Below are positions 1 through 13,450 of a DNA stretch of 64,000 nucleotides, piece after piece. Made by a program: the position numbers and the translations under genes. This stretch comes from Cylicocyclus nassatus (Eukaryota; Nematoda; Chromadorea; Rhabditida; Strongylidae). The stretch lies in NCBI GenBank assembly GCA_958299035.1, contig CATQJL010000223.1, positions 8,793,753-8,857,752 of the forward strand, in the 5' to 3' direction. Numbering within the stretch: the first letter of the stretch is position 1; the number at the start of each line of letters is the position of its first letter. Under the pieces are notes generated by a model. The model had not been told where the DNA came from and made no database searches. It saw nothing but the letters and a program-made list of their open reading frames with translations.

Positions 1-512
1 GTTGTGGTCCTTTCAAAATCTCCATCAAATCGTCAAACTACCTTACTTAAAATTTGTGGTTGTTTTAATGGTTTAGTTCTTCAATCTCGATCCTTTCAAG
101 TAGTTGCGGTTCCTTTCAAGTAGTTGCGGTTTGATTAAGTGCTCACATATATCGACAAGAACTAATTTCAAAATCGATGTGAAGAATTCGTCAAAACGTT
201 ACTTTTTACTGACATTAGGTTGTTGCACTTAAGCACTGTTCACACATGTTGGTCAGTTGTATCTCGAGTTCTGCTCGGAGACTTGGTGCTCAAATAGGTT
301 CAAGTAACTTACGTCGAATGCTCATATGATGCGGACAAATCAGTCATCACTATGACTTTGCCGCTGTTTTACGTTCCTGTTCACTTCTCATTTTCTTTAT
401 ACTTACTGAAAGCAATAACAAAGTTTTTTGCTGCTATTATCGTAGTGTGGACTCTTAATTCCTGAATCCTTGAAAAACTTCGCAGCGCGTTCAATAAAGC
501 ACTAACAGTAAT
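1..512. other. Unassigned sequence
   Basis: No gene or repeat recognised except a local duplication of CCTTTCAAGTAGTTGCGGTT near 103-130. Confidence 0.4.
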
Positions 513-679
513 CTTTGATTCAACTGGATAGGCGGCTGGAAGCCGAGACGTTCTGACCTAATCAGGGACGCCCGCGACGCGTCTGCGTCTCTCCCGAGCG
601 CGCTCACTCTGATCATTTCCCAGCTTCAACTAGGTCACGAAGCCCCGCCTTCCAACCGCCAATCTGGTTGAAGCAAAGA
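513..679. mobile_element. TTTGATTCAACTGG MITE, copy 1
   Basis: A 170 bp element with ends TTTGATTCAACTGGATAGGC and near-inverse CCAATCTGGTTGAAGCAAAG; the interior carries CGCGAC and TCAGAG blocks shared with copies 2 and 3. Confidence 0.8.
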
Positions 680-1640
680 GTATGTAACAAGGATGTGAAT
701 TTAACTCTCCGATTGCGGGAGTGCTGTATACAAGTACAGTCGAGTAGATTTTCTGTTTAAAGGCAGTGTCTCGGCAAGACCAAATATCTCGAAATTTTCA
801 TGAAAGATTGCTTGCACTCTCAACATGCGAACGGTGCAGGTCCGAGCGCACAGCATGCTAGCTCTGCCTAAAAATTGGTCCTAAATCCGTGCACACAAGC
901 TACTCTAACACACGCTCGGACGAGCTTGCGATATCTCTCACACCGTCAGAAGCGGCATGCCGCAGTGCTTGAACATGAGGATCCCGCAACGACTCTACGT
1001 ATTTAACCGTGGCGGGAGCGTTCCGCTCGTTCAGATTCAAAACAAAGGGCCTTGAGAAGTGCTAGTTACCGCCATTTTCGCGCTCTTCAGGTTGAATTTT
1101 TGGATTCAGCGCGTCGAATCACCCCAAGTAAGCGAGAAAACCACAGATCGAGATTTGCCGAGTCACTGCCTGTAATATAGTGTGCTTGCACTGCAGGTAA
1201 ATTGCGTAAAACCTGCGCGTAAACAAGTAGCTATGCACGTGACGGCATTACTGGCTGGCTATTTGTTCATGCGCAAATTCTACCGCATTTCACTTGCTGT
1301 GCAAGCACAATATATCAAGCGGAAAATCTACTCGAATGGTAGCAGAATTCATGATGGAAATAAAATAACATGAAAGCAGAGTGGCAGCAAAATGAAGCCA
1401 CTTCGTTGAAAACACTCATATATGCGTGACGCACAATGGACACCAAGCTTGCCGCGGTTATTTGCTTGTTATCAGGGATTTGGAGCGATTTGGTTGTCAT
1501 TCTTATCTTATGCTGTTGTCCTTTCAATGTTGGACAAGGCCGAGTACAATCTCGTTTTTTGATAATATATCTGAAACTAATTAAAATGCTGAAGGGTGTA
1601 AATGAAACAAGTAGATGCAAGAATGTGTATTCTTTTCAAA
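680..1640. other. Unassigned 3' flank of L1
   Basis: Contains a lone TTAAAGGCAGTGTC end near 757 and the hairpin MITE at 1175-1315. No AATAAA signal was seen on the minus strand shortly after the L1 stop. Confidence 0.4.
1175..1315. mobile_element. Short hairpin MITE, about 140 bp
   Basis: ATATAGTGTGCTTGCACTGC at the left is matched by the inverse of GCTGTGCAAGCACAATATAT at the right. No copy elsewhere in the window, so the family is inferred from structure only. Confidence 0.55.
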
Positions 1641-1641
1641 A

Positions 1642-4600
1642 TTATGCATCAGTTGTGCAGATATCTTTTTTACGATATTCGTCATCTACGACACATCCAC
1701 TAATTCCCCATTCGCTGACGTACTTTCCATAATAGCACTTATGGGTATTAGAGAAATCGTAGGTAAGCCAGTTAATCTTATCGCTGCATTGACCTGTAAT
1801 CGGAAGATGTGTTGTTGTCGATAAACAAAAACCATAATTTTGTACCGGGGTTGCACATTTTCCCTTTCCCTGCTAACATGTCTTGCCCAGAGTAGTAAAC
1901 CTGAATAAGTTTGTAAGCAGTAGTTGTATTAGAAGTCACTGGTAAAACAGCTTTTTAGAAAACCTTCCCATTTAATAGCTCAGTTAACGAGGAGCGGCTA
2001 AAACATAACAAAGAGCGGCAAACATGGGCGAAAAAAGGAACTTTTTACAGCAAACATATTTATCTCATTTCGAATGCGCTTTTTTCCTAGGCAAGTTTGC
2101 TTATTTGCATTTATATCCTGTCACATGCAAGACGATTTCCTTGTAAAGGTGCGCGGGGTGAAATGTGCTAAGAATATTTCTAGATTGTGTGATCAAATTC
2201 CTTGTCTCCTTTCACCATATAGGTTGCAACAATACAGAAGTAGATAATAGGTCACTCCAGAAACGTTTTGATTGCGATCGCACATTCACTACATTCTTCG
2301 CGTTCATATTCTACATGTCCTCTGACAAACTAAATCACCACGCCGTATTTAGATGTGCTTTCCTAAGCTATACATGCGAACGAAGAAAAATTGCAGGTTA
2401 CCGTGTGGTCAAACAAAAAGAACTTTCTCGAAAAAAAAAGTTTTTTGGATACTACATGCCTATAAGTAACAACGAGTCAGGGCCCCCTTGCACATAGTAT
2501 CTCTCTCAACGAATGCGCTACACACAACTAGCAAAAACAAGTTTGTTGCCAAATTTTCTTTTGTGGTTTCTTTTGCGGTCATTCTCAGATCTCTTAATGT
2601 CCTTGATAAGGTGAGCTGAAGATCGAAACTGGTGACTAAGGCATTGCCTATTGTGTTAGGCGCGTGGAAAAGTGGTGCAATTGCGACTGTGCACCTTCAT
2701 TTGTCGCTGATTTGCGTATTGGCACGCCAATTGCAAGATTCCCTTGAATAGAATTTTCTTTAACTCAATTTGACAATTTTCTGTCCACTTGTTTCATCGC
2801 GTAGACACCAACTTAAACGATTATTAGCCGAAAACTACTACGAACAGAGTGCACCGTAATGGAATGTTTCACAATGCTCACCTCCTGTTTATGATGGCGG
2901 TATCCGAACTTTTCGGGTGGGACATGAGGTACCCCATCATTGGCATGGATGACGCGGAATGCATAGTCGATCTGCAAAGGGTAAAAACCAGTGACAGTAT
3001 TAGCTCTCAAATTAGAGATTGTTTTAAGACTTTATACTAAGATAGTCTAAGCATGCATAGTTTCGCTTTTTGCTTTGCATAGTAAAAGAAATAAACTCTG
3101 CTTGTAAAGAGTTTCGAATTTCAAGACGTGTGATGCTATTTCCCAAACCTCTTCCTTACTTTTTTCTTTCTTTACATGTTCTAAATAGAATGTTCGTAAG
3201 CGCTAAATCTTATAAAATTGTTTCCTTCTCCTCTTTTTCAGATGACCGCGGATAGAATAATGTGCGGAAAATAGGTGCTGCTCAAGCTTCGAAAACTTTT
3301 TTACATACAGATGTGCTTGTAGTCGTATACCGTGTTGTCATACCGTTTTATTAAACCTATCAGCAAATTCCTCGTCGCCTGTCCTGGGCTGGCCGAACGT
3401 CATTAACTTTATTTTTGAGCTCGGTGCAAATCTTTTCTCCACTAAATAAGATGCCGCCAGAGATGCCAATGCACCTCCCAGTGAGTGCCCAGTTATCTGA
3501 ACTCACATAATAAGGAAAATTTTCTCCTTAAAGCGCGTACCCAAATCTCATATTCTGAGTGTTGCTTAATCAGATCTTTGACATCATCATACATAGTGCT
3601 CCTTTCTAGTTTATCCATTCTCGTGTGAAACAAGTCGTTGAAAGCACTAAGGAAGTAGGTGTTCACCTGCGCAACACCGAGCCATTCTTTCTATAAAAAA
3701 AACTTCCGCTCATACAAGCATTTTGTGATAGCTTGACTTACTTCTTGACTCAATCTACAATGAACAAGTTCCTTGAAAAGCTGCATGGGTGTGTTTGTCC
3801 CTCTGTAAAAAACAAAGTGTAATATTGTTGAAATAAAATTGGTACCAAATATTATCGTTTTATATACTTATTGTTAGGGATAATTATCGGAGGTACTTGC
3901 AAATAAAGGTAAGCCTTAAGTCTAGATTAGGGTCCTGCACGCACCGCTTAAGCTTTTCCAAAACAGAGATACTACTTACCTATCATTAATTTTACAAAGG
4001 CTCTTTTGAAAAGCAGCGAGCATACACAAAATCACATATATTAACGAAATGGAGCAACAATTTTCAACTTATTTACGTTCTTGATCTTGAGAAGTATGAG
4101 TAAAATTAGCGAGCGTAGGTGGAATGCATGTGCGAAGGGAAAGAGGAAGAAAGAGGGCAAAAATACGAATGTTGACACCGCAACTGAAAGCTTCAAATGC
4201 GAATTCCGCTTCGCTTGAAAACGCTTTAAGGTAAGCGACACTTGCAAATGGCATAGTTTGGAATGCAGTACAGTATAGCGAGCTGTTTCAATTAGAAAAA
4301 GAAAGACAAGGCTGGGTCAGCATTCCTGTCCAAGAGTAAATTTTTGGATAACCTCGAGAGGTCATGAGTTTGGTTCTGAACTGCAAACAAGCTAATGTTT
4401 TAACCTTGCTTTTTTCAGATCGCTTGCTGAAAAAACACGGTGAAGCATGTCATTATTGTAGTAACCTCTCTTTAAAAGTGTGTTGGTCTACTTGGTCGCT
4501 CATATGCCTGTATGACATTTTTACGATATAATTTTTCTGCCAATGTACGAAGTTTAGCCTGCTTCTAACACCTCCGCCGCGGGCCCTAGTCAACGCCTAT

Positions 4601-5686
4601 GTGGATGGTAATTATCTAAAGCAATGTTAATGAAGCCCTGTAGTCGTTCAAGGACTTATCATTGAACATATAAAGACATATAATTTTAAAGTAACCTGAA
4701 ACTCAGCACTATTGCTTTCCTACTGGGTAGCAGGGCCGTATATGCCGCACATGAGACTGATGCAGTTCCGCTCCAAGGGCCTTTGCAGTCCACCTTGTAA
4801 AATCTGTAGATCTAAACAATCTTTGCTTTGAAAGCATTATCTCCTTTGAAAGAACGAAAAATCTTTTTTTTATACTAGTAATCACATTGCTCATTCCCAG
4901 TCATTAGACTCTAGTGCACATCATCACACTTTGTAGCAGCTTTGAGTAAAAGTGCAGGCGATGAGTGTAAAGGTTAGAGCTTGGAAATGCTTATTTCAAG
5001 ACCTTGTCTGTATGAATGCGAAAATTACATTTACCTATATATGGCCATGAGTATGTTAGCAGCTTCGCCTGATTTAATTTGATTTTTGCCATGCCATGCT
5101 TCACTTTCTTTGTTACCTATGTGATGATGACAAATGTATGCATGGCAGCTGTGAATACGTGAAGCATATCTTCTTGTGTCTTTAATGGGGATAGTCTCTG
5201 TTTCTACCCTTTGATTCAACTGGATTGGCGGCTGGAAGGCGGCTTCGTGGCTCAGTTAAGGCTAGAGAATGATCAGAGAGTAAGCGCGCGAGAGAGACGC
5301 AGATTGCGTCGCGGACGCGAGCGGTCTTAATTCGGTCGCAAATACCCGCCTTTCAGCCGCCGATCCAGTTGAATCAAAGGCTACTCCCTCATGTGCTCAT
5401 TTGCCCCATTCACTTCTTACTTTCAGGAAAATTCAAAGATTTTGAAAGTTAATACACCTATTCCGAAGAGACAAATGTATTTGCATACGATGTGCTATTC
5501 CCTACTTTCATGATAAGAATCACGCCTTACCTGTCCGTTAAAGTGATTTCTGACGCATGCATCCGGATGGTCTGAATAAGCTGCAGCAGCCAGAGGGAGC
5601 ATGTTGTTGTAAGCGAAATCATCGGAAAAAACGGCGGAATGAGCTCCGACCACCACAAGCGAAAGCGTAGCAATCAACCCAAACAT
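1642..5686 (-). CDS. Secreted class 3 (fungal-type) lipase-like protein, L1, intact
   Basis: I assembled eight exons by hand from splice sites and frame: 5531-5686, 4696-4811, 3742-3802, 3541-3690, 3344-3496, 2882-2971, 1846-1900, 1642-1793. Phases agree at every junction and give 310 codons, normal for nematode class 3 lipases. Residues 1-18 are a signal peptide (MFGLIATLSLVVVGAHSA), followed by the family's LPLAAAAYSD. The RGT strand motif is split by an intron after its Arg (AG|A). GHSLGG gives nucleophile Ser166, NDGVPH gives Asp224 and THKCYYG gives His278; the 58 and 54 residue spacings match fungal triglyceride lipases closely. The usual DHxHYFG is THKCYYG here, so the second His is Cys. 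The product should be an exported acylglycerol hydrolase, but the substrate is not shown by sequence. Intron 1 carries a MITE. The exon 2 acceptor at 4812 (TTTAG) was chosen because the next AG, 8 bases downstream, breaks the frame. Unlike its paralogues, L1 has an unsplit ATG. Confidence 0.88.
5209..5380. mobile_element. TTTGATTCAACTGG MITE, copy 2, in L1 intron 1
   Basis: Ends CTTTGATTCAACTGGATTGG and inverse ATCCAGTTGAATCAAAGG. It sits in the first intron of L1 without touching splice sites. Confidence 0.85.
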
Positions 5687-5689
5687 CTT

Positions 5690-7189
5690 AAAACTTTTAA
5701 TGAATGAACATCTGCTTGAACATATTTGGCTAGTTTACAGAATACATTTTGATAACAAATTAAAAAAGCGTTTGTGGATCTGAAATTTTGAGGCATGTTC
5801 TCTTCTCCCTCAATCCAGCCTGACTTAATTTATGTACAAAGCACTAACCCTTTCAATATGGCCAATCTATGTTTTTTTTTACTTTTTTGCCTTCATAAAT
5901 ATAGTAAACGTTTCAAAACATGCATAATTGTGCTTGCTAAAGGGGAGTCATCCTCAGTCATCAAGTCATCGCGAACAATCTTTCTCGCATGATGAAGTTA
6001 TCAGAAGTTTCCGCGAATGCTTTTCAAAGTACTGCTAACTTTTGTTTCGTGGATAAGCAGAAGAAATATGAAATTTTTATAGTCGAGAAGATTTCTTCGT
6101 TATGTAGAGTAGACAGGATTTTTATTAAGCTTTGTGTTAATTAAACTTAACACTTGACACCCATTATGATTAAAATAATGGCTGAAAATTTTTTTTGCTC
6201 TACATAATTTCACAAAAAATTGTCGCCGGAATCCAATAGAGTGCGAAAAAAGCAAGTTTCCGGAAATAAAAAAAAGTCTTCAGAAACTTCCTACAATCTC
6301 ATATTTAGGCGAGCACTTACGTCGCAAAAGAAAAGTTACGAGTTCTGCATACCGTGCAAAAAGATTTTCAATCGTCCAAAATTTCTCAAGACGACTATTG
6401 GATGCAGTTTACATCCTGCAGTGAGAATGAAGTGATCCAAAGGTTCTTCTACATTTTCAATTTTTCGTGCTCAGAAATCAAAGTTTTAATAAATTAAGGA
6501 TCCTTTCATGAGTAGGATAAGACCAGTCAACTGAAAGTGTAAAGCTATTTCTAGAATTGCTATTGCAGAAGCTAGCTTTTGTTGGAGCCTGGGAAGTGCA
6601 AGGAAAAGAAAACTTTTTGGGTGAATGTCGGATCTAGCTGCGGCTGGTTTATATACTGTGTTTGACCTTATATACTGCCTTGAGCTTGGTCTTTTCGGCA
6701 ACGACTTATGTGACTTGCTCAAAAAGTTTGGATTATGACGTCCGTGTGCTTCAGTTTCAAAAAACCTTAGGTCATGCTACTTAAAAATGACTTCCAAATC
6801 TTCTCATTTTGATTCGCCAAATCGTCGAGTTAATAATTTAATAAGTTTGAGATAGAAATCCGATTGGTTTCTTGCATCATGTGATATAATCTTGGTTTGT
6901 ATGAACCGTGTCTTAATCTTGGTTTGTTCGAAATCACCTAAATTTTTAAAATGTTTCTATCACAAGGAGACCAAACTTAGAAATAAAAAAGATTGGATAA
7001 GTGAACTACGTCGTTGAGTGCCTAACGATTACCAAATCCTTAGCTTTCAAAAAGTATAGTACAGCAAAGATGAACAAGTTTTAGTTTGTAACATCTCAAA
7101 TCTGTGTCACTAAAAACAAAGATTCGAGATACTTATTTTTATGGCACGAAAGTGAAAGGTTGAAAGCGGTACCTATAGTTGCACCATTC
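5690..7189. other. Upstream region of L1, unassigned
   Basis: A/T-rich with only short chance open frames. The base run before the L1 ATG is TTTTAAG, which could be a splice or trans-splice acceptor. Confidence 0.35.
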
Positions 7190-7642
7190 AAAGGCAGCGT
7201 CCGGGCAAGATCCATCCACCCAGGTTAGCATATAGTTATACAGAGGGGCCCATGAGTATCCGATCTGCGTTGGTCCGAATCTTTGAAGTGGCCTCTAAAA
7301 GGAGATACGGGCCTGTGATACGTATCACAAACTGCCCCTTCGTATCACAAACCACCGCTGAGGACGAGTGCTTACGCAGGTGTGCGGTTGCATTGCAGTT
7401 GCATTGCAGTTGCACTGCACACTGCAATGCAACTGCATCCGTACAGTTGCAGCTTTTCCCGCTGGCATGCGATGGGGACGAGCAATCCGAAACTCGTCCG
7501 CTTCTTGAAGAGAGGGTCCCCAAGAATCGGGTTTTTTGGGGGTATTGAACAATTTGGACTTTACAGCTGCATTCAGGGCCACGGGAAGGCCCCAGAATGG
7601 CAGAAACATGAGAGGCGAAATTTTGCCCGGACGCTGCCTTTA
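7190..7642. mobile_element. AAAGGCAGCGTC MITE, possible TTAA type
   Basis: Ends AAAGGCAGCGTCCGGGCAAG and inverse TTGCCCGGACGCTGCCTTT. The right end abuts TTAA, as in the homologous site of B. The interior has a GCATTGCAGTTGCA palindromic cluster at 7388-7440. Related right ends occur at 13450, 40137 and 53961, and a left end near 757. Confidence 0.65.
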
Positions 7643-9475
7643 AGTAGCCGGTGGAAGTAAGGGAACATGCGCAAACAGCGATAGAATAAGTGTAAAAGTC
7701 TAATAGATTGCTTTGCTTGTTGTCATGCTCATTTCATATGTTTCAGCAATAAAATTGAGAAAAATTTGGAGGAAAAAAGATGTCGAAAATTGATTTTTCG
7801 GCTCTTTGGATTTTTTATTTCAACGATGAAATCTTTTTCAATTTTCTGCTATGTTGGGTGATGCCTGCTATGAGCCTGTAGAACAGACTTAGAGCTTTCA
7901 AAATCGCATTCACTATATCTCAAATATAGTCAATGTTGGCAAGAAAAAACTAAAACAAAAAATGGGACAGAACTTATTACACGACCTAACATTTCAAGAA
8001 TAACGAAAGTTGGCAATAGTGACATCCTGAGTGCCCGTATTTCAATAACAGGTTAACAGGGAGCACTACCCCAGCAACGGACGAGCTCACGCAGGCACTA
8101 AATTTTATAGCACTTAATGTCCGAAACGTTGTTCTGTTTTATTTACGCTTTATGTTAAGGCTTCTGCTATTTTCTAAGGATGGAAATAATCAGCAATCAC
8201 ATGGCCACAAATACGCAATGGAAATGTTTTCAGCTCAAATCAGCATGTGAAATATGTACAAGCTTGTATGATTGGTTTAGAAAACGAACTTCAATAAAAA
8301 GACAGTTTTATGTACAGTCGGTTTCATCCCGGTTTAGGCGAAAAATCCTACGTGGAGCAGCGCATGCGCATCGCGGAACCATAGCGGCGGCATTTTGCCA
8401 AGCGAAGACTACGGAGAATGAAGAGACGTAGACTTGGATTCTCTGCACGATATGATATACCGTAGTTGCGAAACGGCGCGAACCATTGCGAGGCGGACGC
8501 TCGCCAATTCAACTTCCCCCTAAGCGGGTCGAAATTTACTGTACAAGTGAGGGTGGGTCGTTCTACGTGCGCGAGCAGCTGGCAGAGCTATCGTTATTCT
8601 CGACCGCCACCCATTGCTGATTTGGCGATGCAATACTATTGGGGCGGTCCCGCTCCTAGAGCCATGGAGCACAAGGACCAATCACAAGGATCTGCAGCAT
8701 ATCCGTTCAAGATGCACAAATTGCGCAGTACCTGTTCCAATTTCTGAAACAAGTGATTTTATCGCTAACGAAGCGAAATAGGAAATAGAAAGGTAATGAC
8801 TGCCCTTTCTGCGGAGAGCCTTTTTATATGTTCCACCTTTTATACAAATGTAGTGAGCCCTCTTTGCACAGCTGATTGCATAAGTTTTTTAATCTGAGAT
8901 TGTATTGAATGCTTTTCTTTTGAATCGCATCACGAGTTTGCTGCAACAGTGTTCGACTTTCACTCATTTTGAGCTATGAAGTGCCTCATTACATTTAGCA
9001 AACAAGAGCAAGCAGATTAAGATAAGCCAACTAGTAATTGCTTGAATTAATGGCTACTAAGCGGTTGTGAGACGTATGTGTGCTCTAGGATGGATCTGCA
9101 CATCTTCAGAACTTATCTCAACGGCTTTTGCACTAGTTTGTTTTCGGACCCATGAAATTCTTTTCCTGATAGGATGTCATGGAACAGAATGTCCTTTGCT
9201 GAACTTAAATTTACCTACTTAAGTGGCCATCAGAAACATATATGGTCCAGTCATATTTTGATACGAGCATTGCCTTACGACTTGCATGAGGAGAACCTAA
9301 AATTTCCAGGGATTCTTTTTTTGTTTTTCTACTTCTTTAGGTTTCAATGGATCCGGTGAGTAGTATATAACAATGGGTTGAAAACATTTCACTGACGATT
9401 TACTCCTAAGGTGTCGTTTAGCGGTACTTTAATAATATGAATGCTAGTAGGGATGCTCATATTATTAGGTTAGTA

Positions 9476-9760
9476 TGGAGTGTCCCAAAAAATATGCCTA
9501 CTGTTTGACTGTTGATAACTCTCTTGTAACGAATTCTTTCAAGAAGCTTTAGATACCATTTTTTAGAGCTGGCTTCAGCTTAGGTTTCAGTGTGGCAAAT
9601 CCGAAATCCCTTTTCGTTTCTGTAGGATTACGGTGGAAACTTTGAGGAGGATTTTCACATTCTTCGTAGTTCATGCCAGATGTACCATAACAACCAATTT
9701 CTGCAATTCTTTAAAGATCTGACGGCCACTCAAAAAGCTCTATCAAAGCGCAAAAATGTG
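9476..9760. mobile_element. Truncated relative of the CAGGGTGTCCC MITE, block A
   Basis: Begins TGGAGTGTCCCAAAAAATAT after TA and includes GTAGGATTACGG, but no matching right end is present. Copies at about 38897-39170 (B) and 52721-52994 (C). The right boundary is approximate. Confidence 0.6.
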
Positions 9761-11186
9761 CGTACTGATCAGCATGCGTGACACGTGAAGAACTGGTTGC
9801 ACAATTTTTCAAAAATTTTCGGAAAACTTTTTTTAAACGACAGTGTCCCTACCTCCTCAATTCCTCCTCCGCCCTCCACACCCACCCTTTAGTCAATGAA
9901 TAGCAAGGCAACAAGGAAAATCTATTCAATTTTCCAGGATAATGTAAATGTAAATGGCAAGGATGGGAGAAAAACATTAGCCATAAATTTTTAGGATTAT
10001 GTGATGGAAAATAACATATGATCATTGTACAAACAAGGATGGAAGCCAGAACTGTTCACAATCTAAATAAGGCTTTTTGCTGATCATTGCACCTGAAAAA
10101 GTTTAAGAAAGCGTAAGCAATATCAGCACAAACTAGGAAAGATTGAAAGAAGGAATGCAAGTGGGAACGAGCCTAGCTGAAGCGAGAGCTTCGCGCGTTG
10201 GTCTGCTTGAAAGCGCTCAGTTAAGGAAAATAAAGTTTTTGAGGTTTAGAAATGCTCAGAAAAATATAAAACAGATTTGTACTCGAAATAACTTTGATAT
10301 GAGACACAGTGTAAGCAAATGGTACGTAGCTCAGCTGATATCCAGCTGCAGTGGGTAAATTTGGGAATAGTTGGGCACTCTTTCGTTGTGTGCGCCAAGT
10401 TCAGTGCCATATCATTGAGTTATGGTTGTATGCAGAGCCTTTCTTTGTTTAAAGCATAATTTTGAATTCTTCGCTGTGCTGAAACGCGCAGTCCATCCCA
10501 GTTTGACTTGTTAAGACTGATGCACATGTCTGGAACAGCCAATGAACAGTTATACCGAGGAAAATTTGCGTTACTGTAAGCCCTGCTAGCTTTTCTTTAT
10601 ATGCTGAGATGTAGACACATAATTCCGTGATTTTTCAGTACTTTGCTAAATGCAATGCAAAAACGATATCCCCTTTGCCTTTCCTAACGACGAAATCCCG
10701 GTCCCAGGTGTTCCGAGCCGTGACCTGTATCACCGCCCGTCACAGGCGACTGTTGTCCAGTGTTGGAGTTTGCAGCAGGAGAAACGACCTGAATGACTTC
10801 AATGGATTTTGTGAACATATTTGACAACCGTGTCGGCGGTCTCCTTGTTCAAGTGAACACCCTCGTCACCGCTTGCGTCAAAGCGCGTTAGGTATCCGGT
10901 TCACCTAGTGTCTTTCTATCGGCACATGCTGTCGTGGCCCTGAATAGTTGACGTAGGGTAAAATCTCGTATTCTGCCTACCTTCACTTGCATTGGTCAGG
11001 TCACTCCCAACATCACCAAATGATGAGACAATTGGTGACGCTGATTGCATGTTAATCTTGTTTCTTCATAGTCCGTGTTTTGCATACGTCAAAACAGCAG
11101 GAACCGTAATGTAGACGAGCTAAACGAGAAGCCGTTTTTAGTCTCTTCTTACTATCCTTCGAATACATATGTATATAAGGAACATA

Positions 11187-12059
11187 TTAGGTTGCTCCAG
11201 AAGTTCGTAGCGTTTTTATAAACCAACAAAATCATCAATTTACAGTAAAAACCAATAGAAAATTGTATTCCTCGTTGTAGCGCACGACCTTTTGGCACAT
11301 TCTTGTTAGCTTCTCAACCTCAATTTTTCAAACGGCAGCGCGCCGGGTCCCAAGAAAATCATCTAATCAGCGCTCAAACTACTTACTGAAATCGAGACAG
11401 GCACCATTCATGAGGTTTTCCGAAGAGCGAAGCAAGTAATAAGTGATAGAGCGAGGTTTGAGGAGTAATTTGTGCACTGAAGTATCTTCCAGTCAAATCG
11501 TGCAAGACAGTTTTGACGACGTTTGCCGCATGAGGCCATGTTTCATCATGCAGAAAAGCTCACTAAACCTGCCTGCTAAGCTTTTTCTGCGGTGGGACCT
11601 GGTTTAGACGGTGCAGTAGGATTGCTTACGGTATGGTTGACTATCACTTACCTGTACAGCAACTTTTAGTGCAGGACGTCCTGCGCGTCCCCCGAAAAGT
11701 CTTGATCAGGGACACCCTGCTCAGCCCCTAAACTTTTATAGCAATCCAAGTCTTTTTTGTCACATATTGATGTGCGAGCGCCATGTTCCATAATCGACAC
11801 AAAAATCTGTGCAAAAGCGCTTCTTTTCATGATGAAAAATGCGCAAATGCCGAAATTGCTCCTTTTTGCCTTCCAAGATTTCCAACTTTGGAAGCTGCGA
11901 AATCCAAGTAAGTCAAAATTCCACCGAAATCAGTAGGCGTATCCTAAAGAGCACAATCACATTTCAAATGATATACGCATCTTGCCGCAAACTAGCCGCT
12001 CCTCAAGAACAGGAGGAAGGACGAGAATGAAAACGCTACGATCTTATGGAACGACCTAA
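11187..12059 (-). mobile_element. Decayed mariner transposon
   Basis: TA-flanked ends TTAGGTTGCTCCAGAAGTTC and inverse of TTAGGTCGTTCCATAAGATC, both leading into GTAGCG. Minus-strand translation shows scattered mariner transposase C-terminal features in several frames (LDDFLGTRRAAV, IEVEKLTRMCQKVVRY), broken by stops and shifts. B and C keep only the right end (about 39229-39473). Dead copy. Confidence 0.68.
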
Positions 12060-12171
12060 TACAATCTGAGAGCAAGAGAACCTGGAGAACTTTCACATAC
12101 TTCTCATTCAAACATTTGTTGCAACCTAGAGCATTTCTGGACTGGCGGTCCATAATTGCGGACTTATTAAG

Positions 12172-12410
12172 GTATGGTTCCCGAATGGCATGGAGCCTGA
12201 TTCAAATTACGAAGTGTGCCTTGGTAAAGGAGCTATAAGATTTTTACCGCTTTTGAATACTTCACTTGAAAACAAGCCATTCTATCTTATAGATAAAGCT
12301 GATCCAACACGAAGTGCAGCAACTCATCAAAACTTCCCATCAGCGGATGGAAAGATCATAGACACTACCTATCCCTCAGCGACTGGGGAATGGAGGGATG
12401 TCCTGTTTAA
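12172..12410 (+). pseudogene. Orphan last two exons of a class 3 lipase, block A
   Basis: Exon 12172-12223 reads VWFPNGMEPDSNYEVCL with a TTAAG acceptor and GGTAAAG donor. The final exon 12293-12410 keeps the DNA of the KCSNSLK, DHRHY and GCPV stretches, but one base is lost near its start and six bases are missing after the HY codons. No upstream lipase exon is present on this strand, so this is a detached 3' end, inverted relative to the copy at 17866-18111. Confidence 0.75.
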
Positions 12411-13033
12411 TCATTGCCAAATACATTTCTGCATTTATCTGTGTCGCTACCATACACTACAACAGCATTTTTCACTCACGAGGCTTCGCACCTTGTGCTT
12501 TAACTAGCTCCGTAACCGTACGAGGGTTGCGCCATAGAATCTTATGACTGTTTGTGAAAAACAGAGCTTATCTTAGCAGAGAGGTTGAAAAATTGAACGA
12601 GCAAAAATAAGGTGAGTTTAAGGTGAGCTGTCTATAGGCATTCACAACTTTCCCTTTTCCTGTGACGATAAGACAACTGGAGGGTAGATTTCATTTACTG
12701 CTCACTTTTTAGGCTCTGAAGAAGGCGAATCAGCCGAAACGTAAGCCTAATAAAAGAGTTGTAACAATCTTGGTCAAGGCTTAACAACTGCACATAAGGA
12801 TTCATCACCATGCCAAGATTCATTCAAAGCCGAACATGGAATATCACGAGCAAAAATACTTAGATTTTTGAACGAGCAGTCGCTCTACATCAAGCTCACA
12901 CGAGAAGTCCCGCTTACTAGCTGGCTTTCCTTTCTGCACACTCAGAATTTTCCTCCAGGGAGGGACTGTAACTTGAAAGAAAGCTGCATACCCAAAAGCT
13001 CCGGAGTTGTGGATTTCAAGCCCTTCTATCCTC

Positions 13034-13450
13034 AAAGGCAGCGTCTCGCTAGACTGGGGTACCTGGCTCTGGGTAGTAATGTAATAGTAGATCCCCTAAC
13101 TAACCGACGACAGAAGTTTGCAGCGCGAAAGGGGGTCTGCGAATGCCCCTCAAGTGGCCCAAATCTTACGGTAGGCTCAGGCGAGTGCGGGATGCATGCA
13201 AGGTAGGGACGCGGAGTCGTTTCGGGACCCTGCGCTCATGACTGTGTGCGCTATACACACTCTGGCCTTGCAAATCGATAGCTGTGTGGGCGGCGTCCGA
13301 GCCTACTGTAAGATTTGGACTACTTTCGGAGCAAATTTCAAGCTTAGTAGACCTCCTCTTTCCCTCCGAACTTCAGTCATCGCTAAGATAGGGGGGTCTA
13401 CTTTGACATCGCCACAATCCGGCACTCTTTTTGCCGGAACGCTGCCTTTA
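13034..13450. mobile_element. AAAGGCAGCGTC MITE, second copy
   Basis: Ends AAAGGCAGCGTCTCGCTAGA and GCCGGAACGCTGCCTTT, followed by TTAA sequence. B and C retain only the right half, from about 40035 and 53860. Confidence 0.6.

Noticed and set aside
7252..7660. Overlapping open frames on both strands in 7.2-7.7 kb
   Set aside because: They arise from a GC-richer MITE with inverted ends and a GCATTGCAGTTGCA palindrome, not from a gene.
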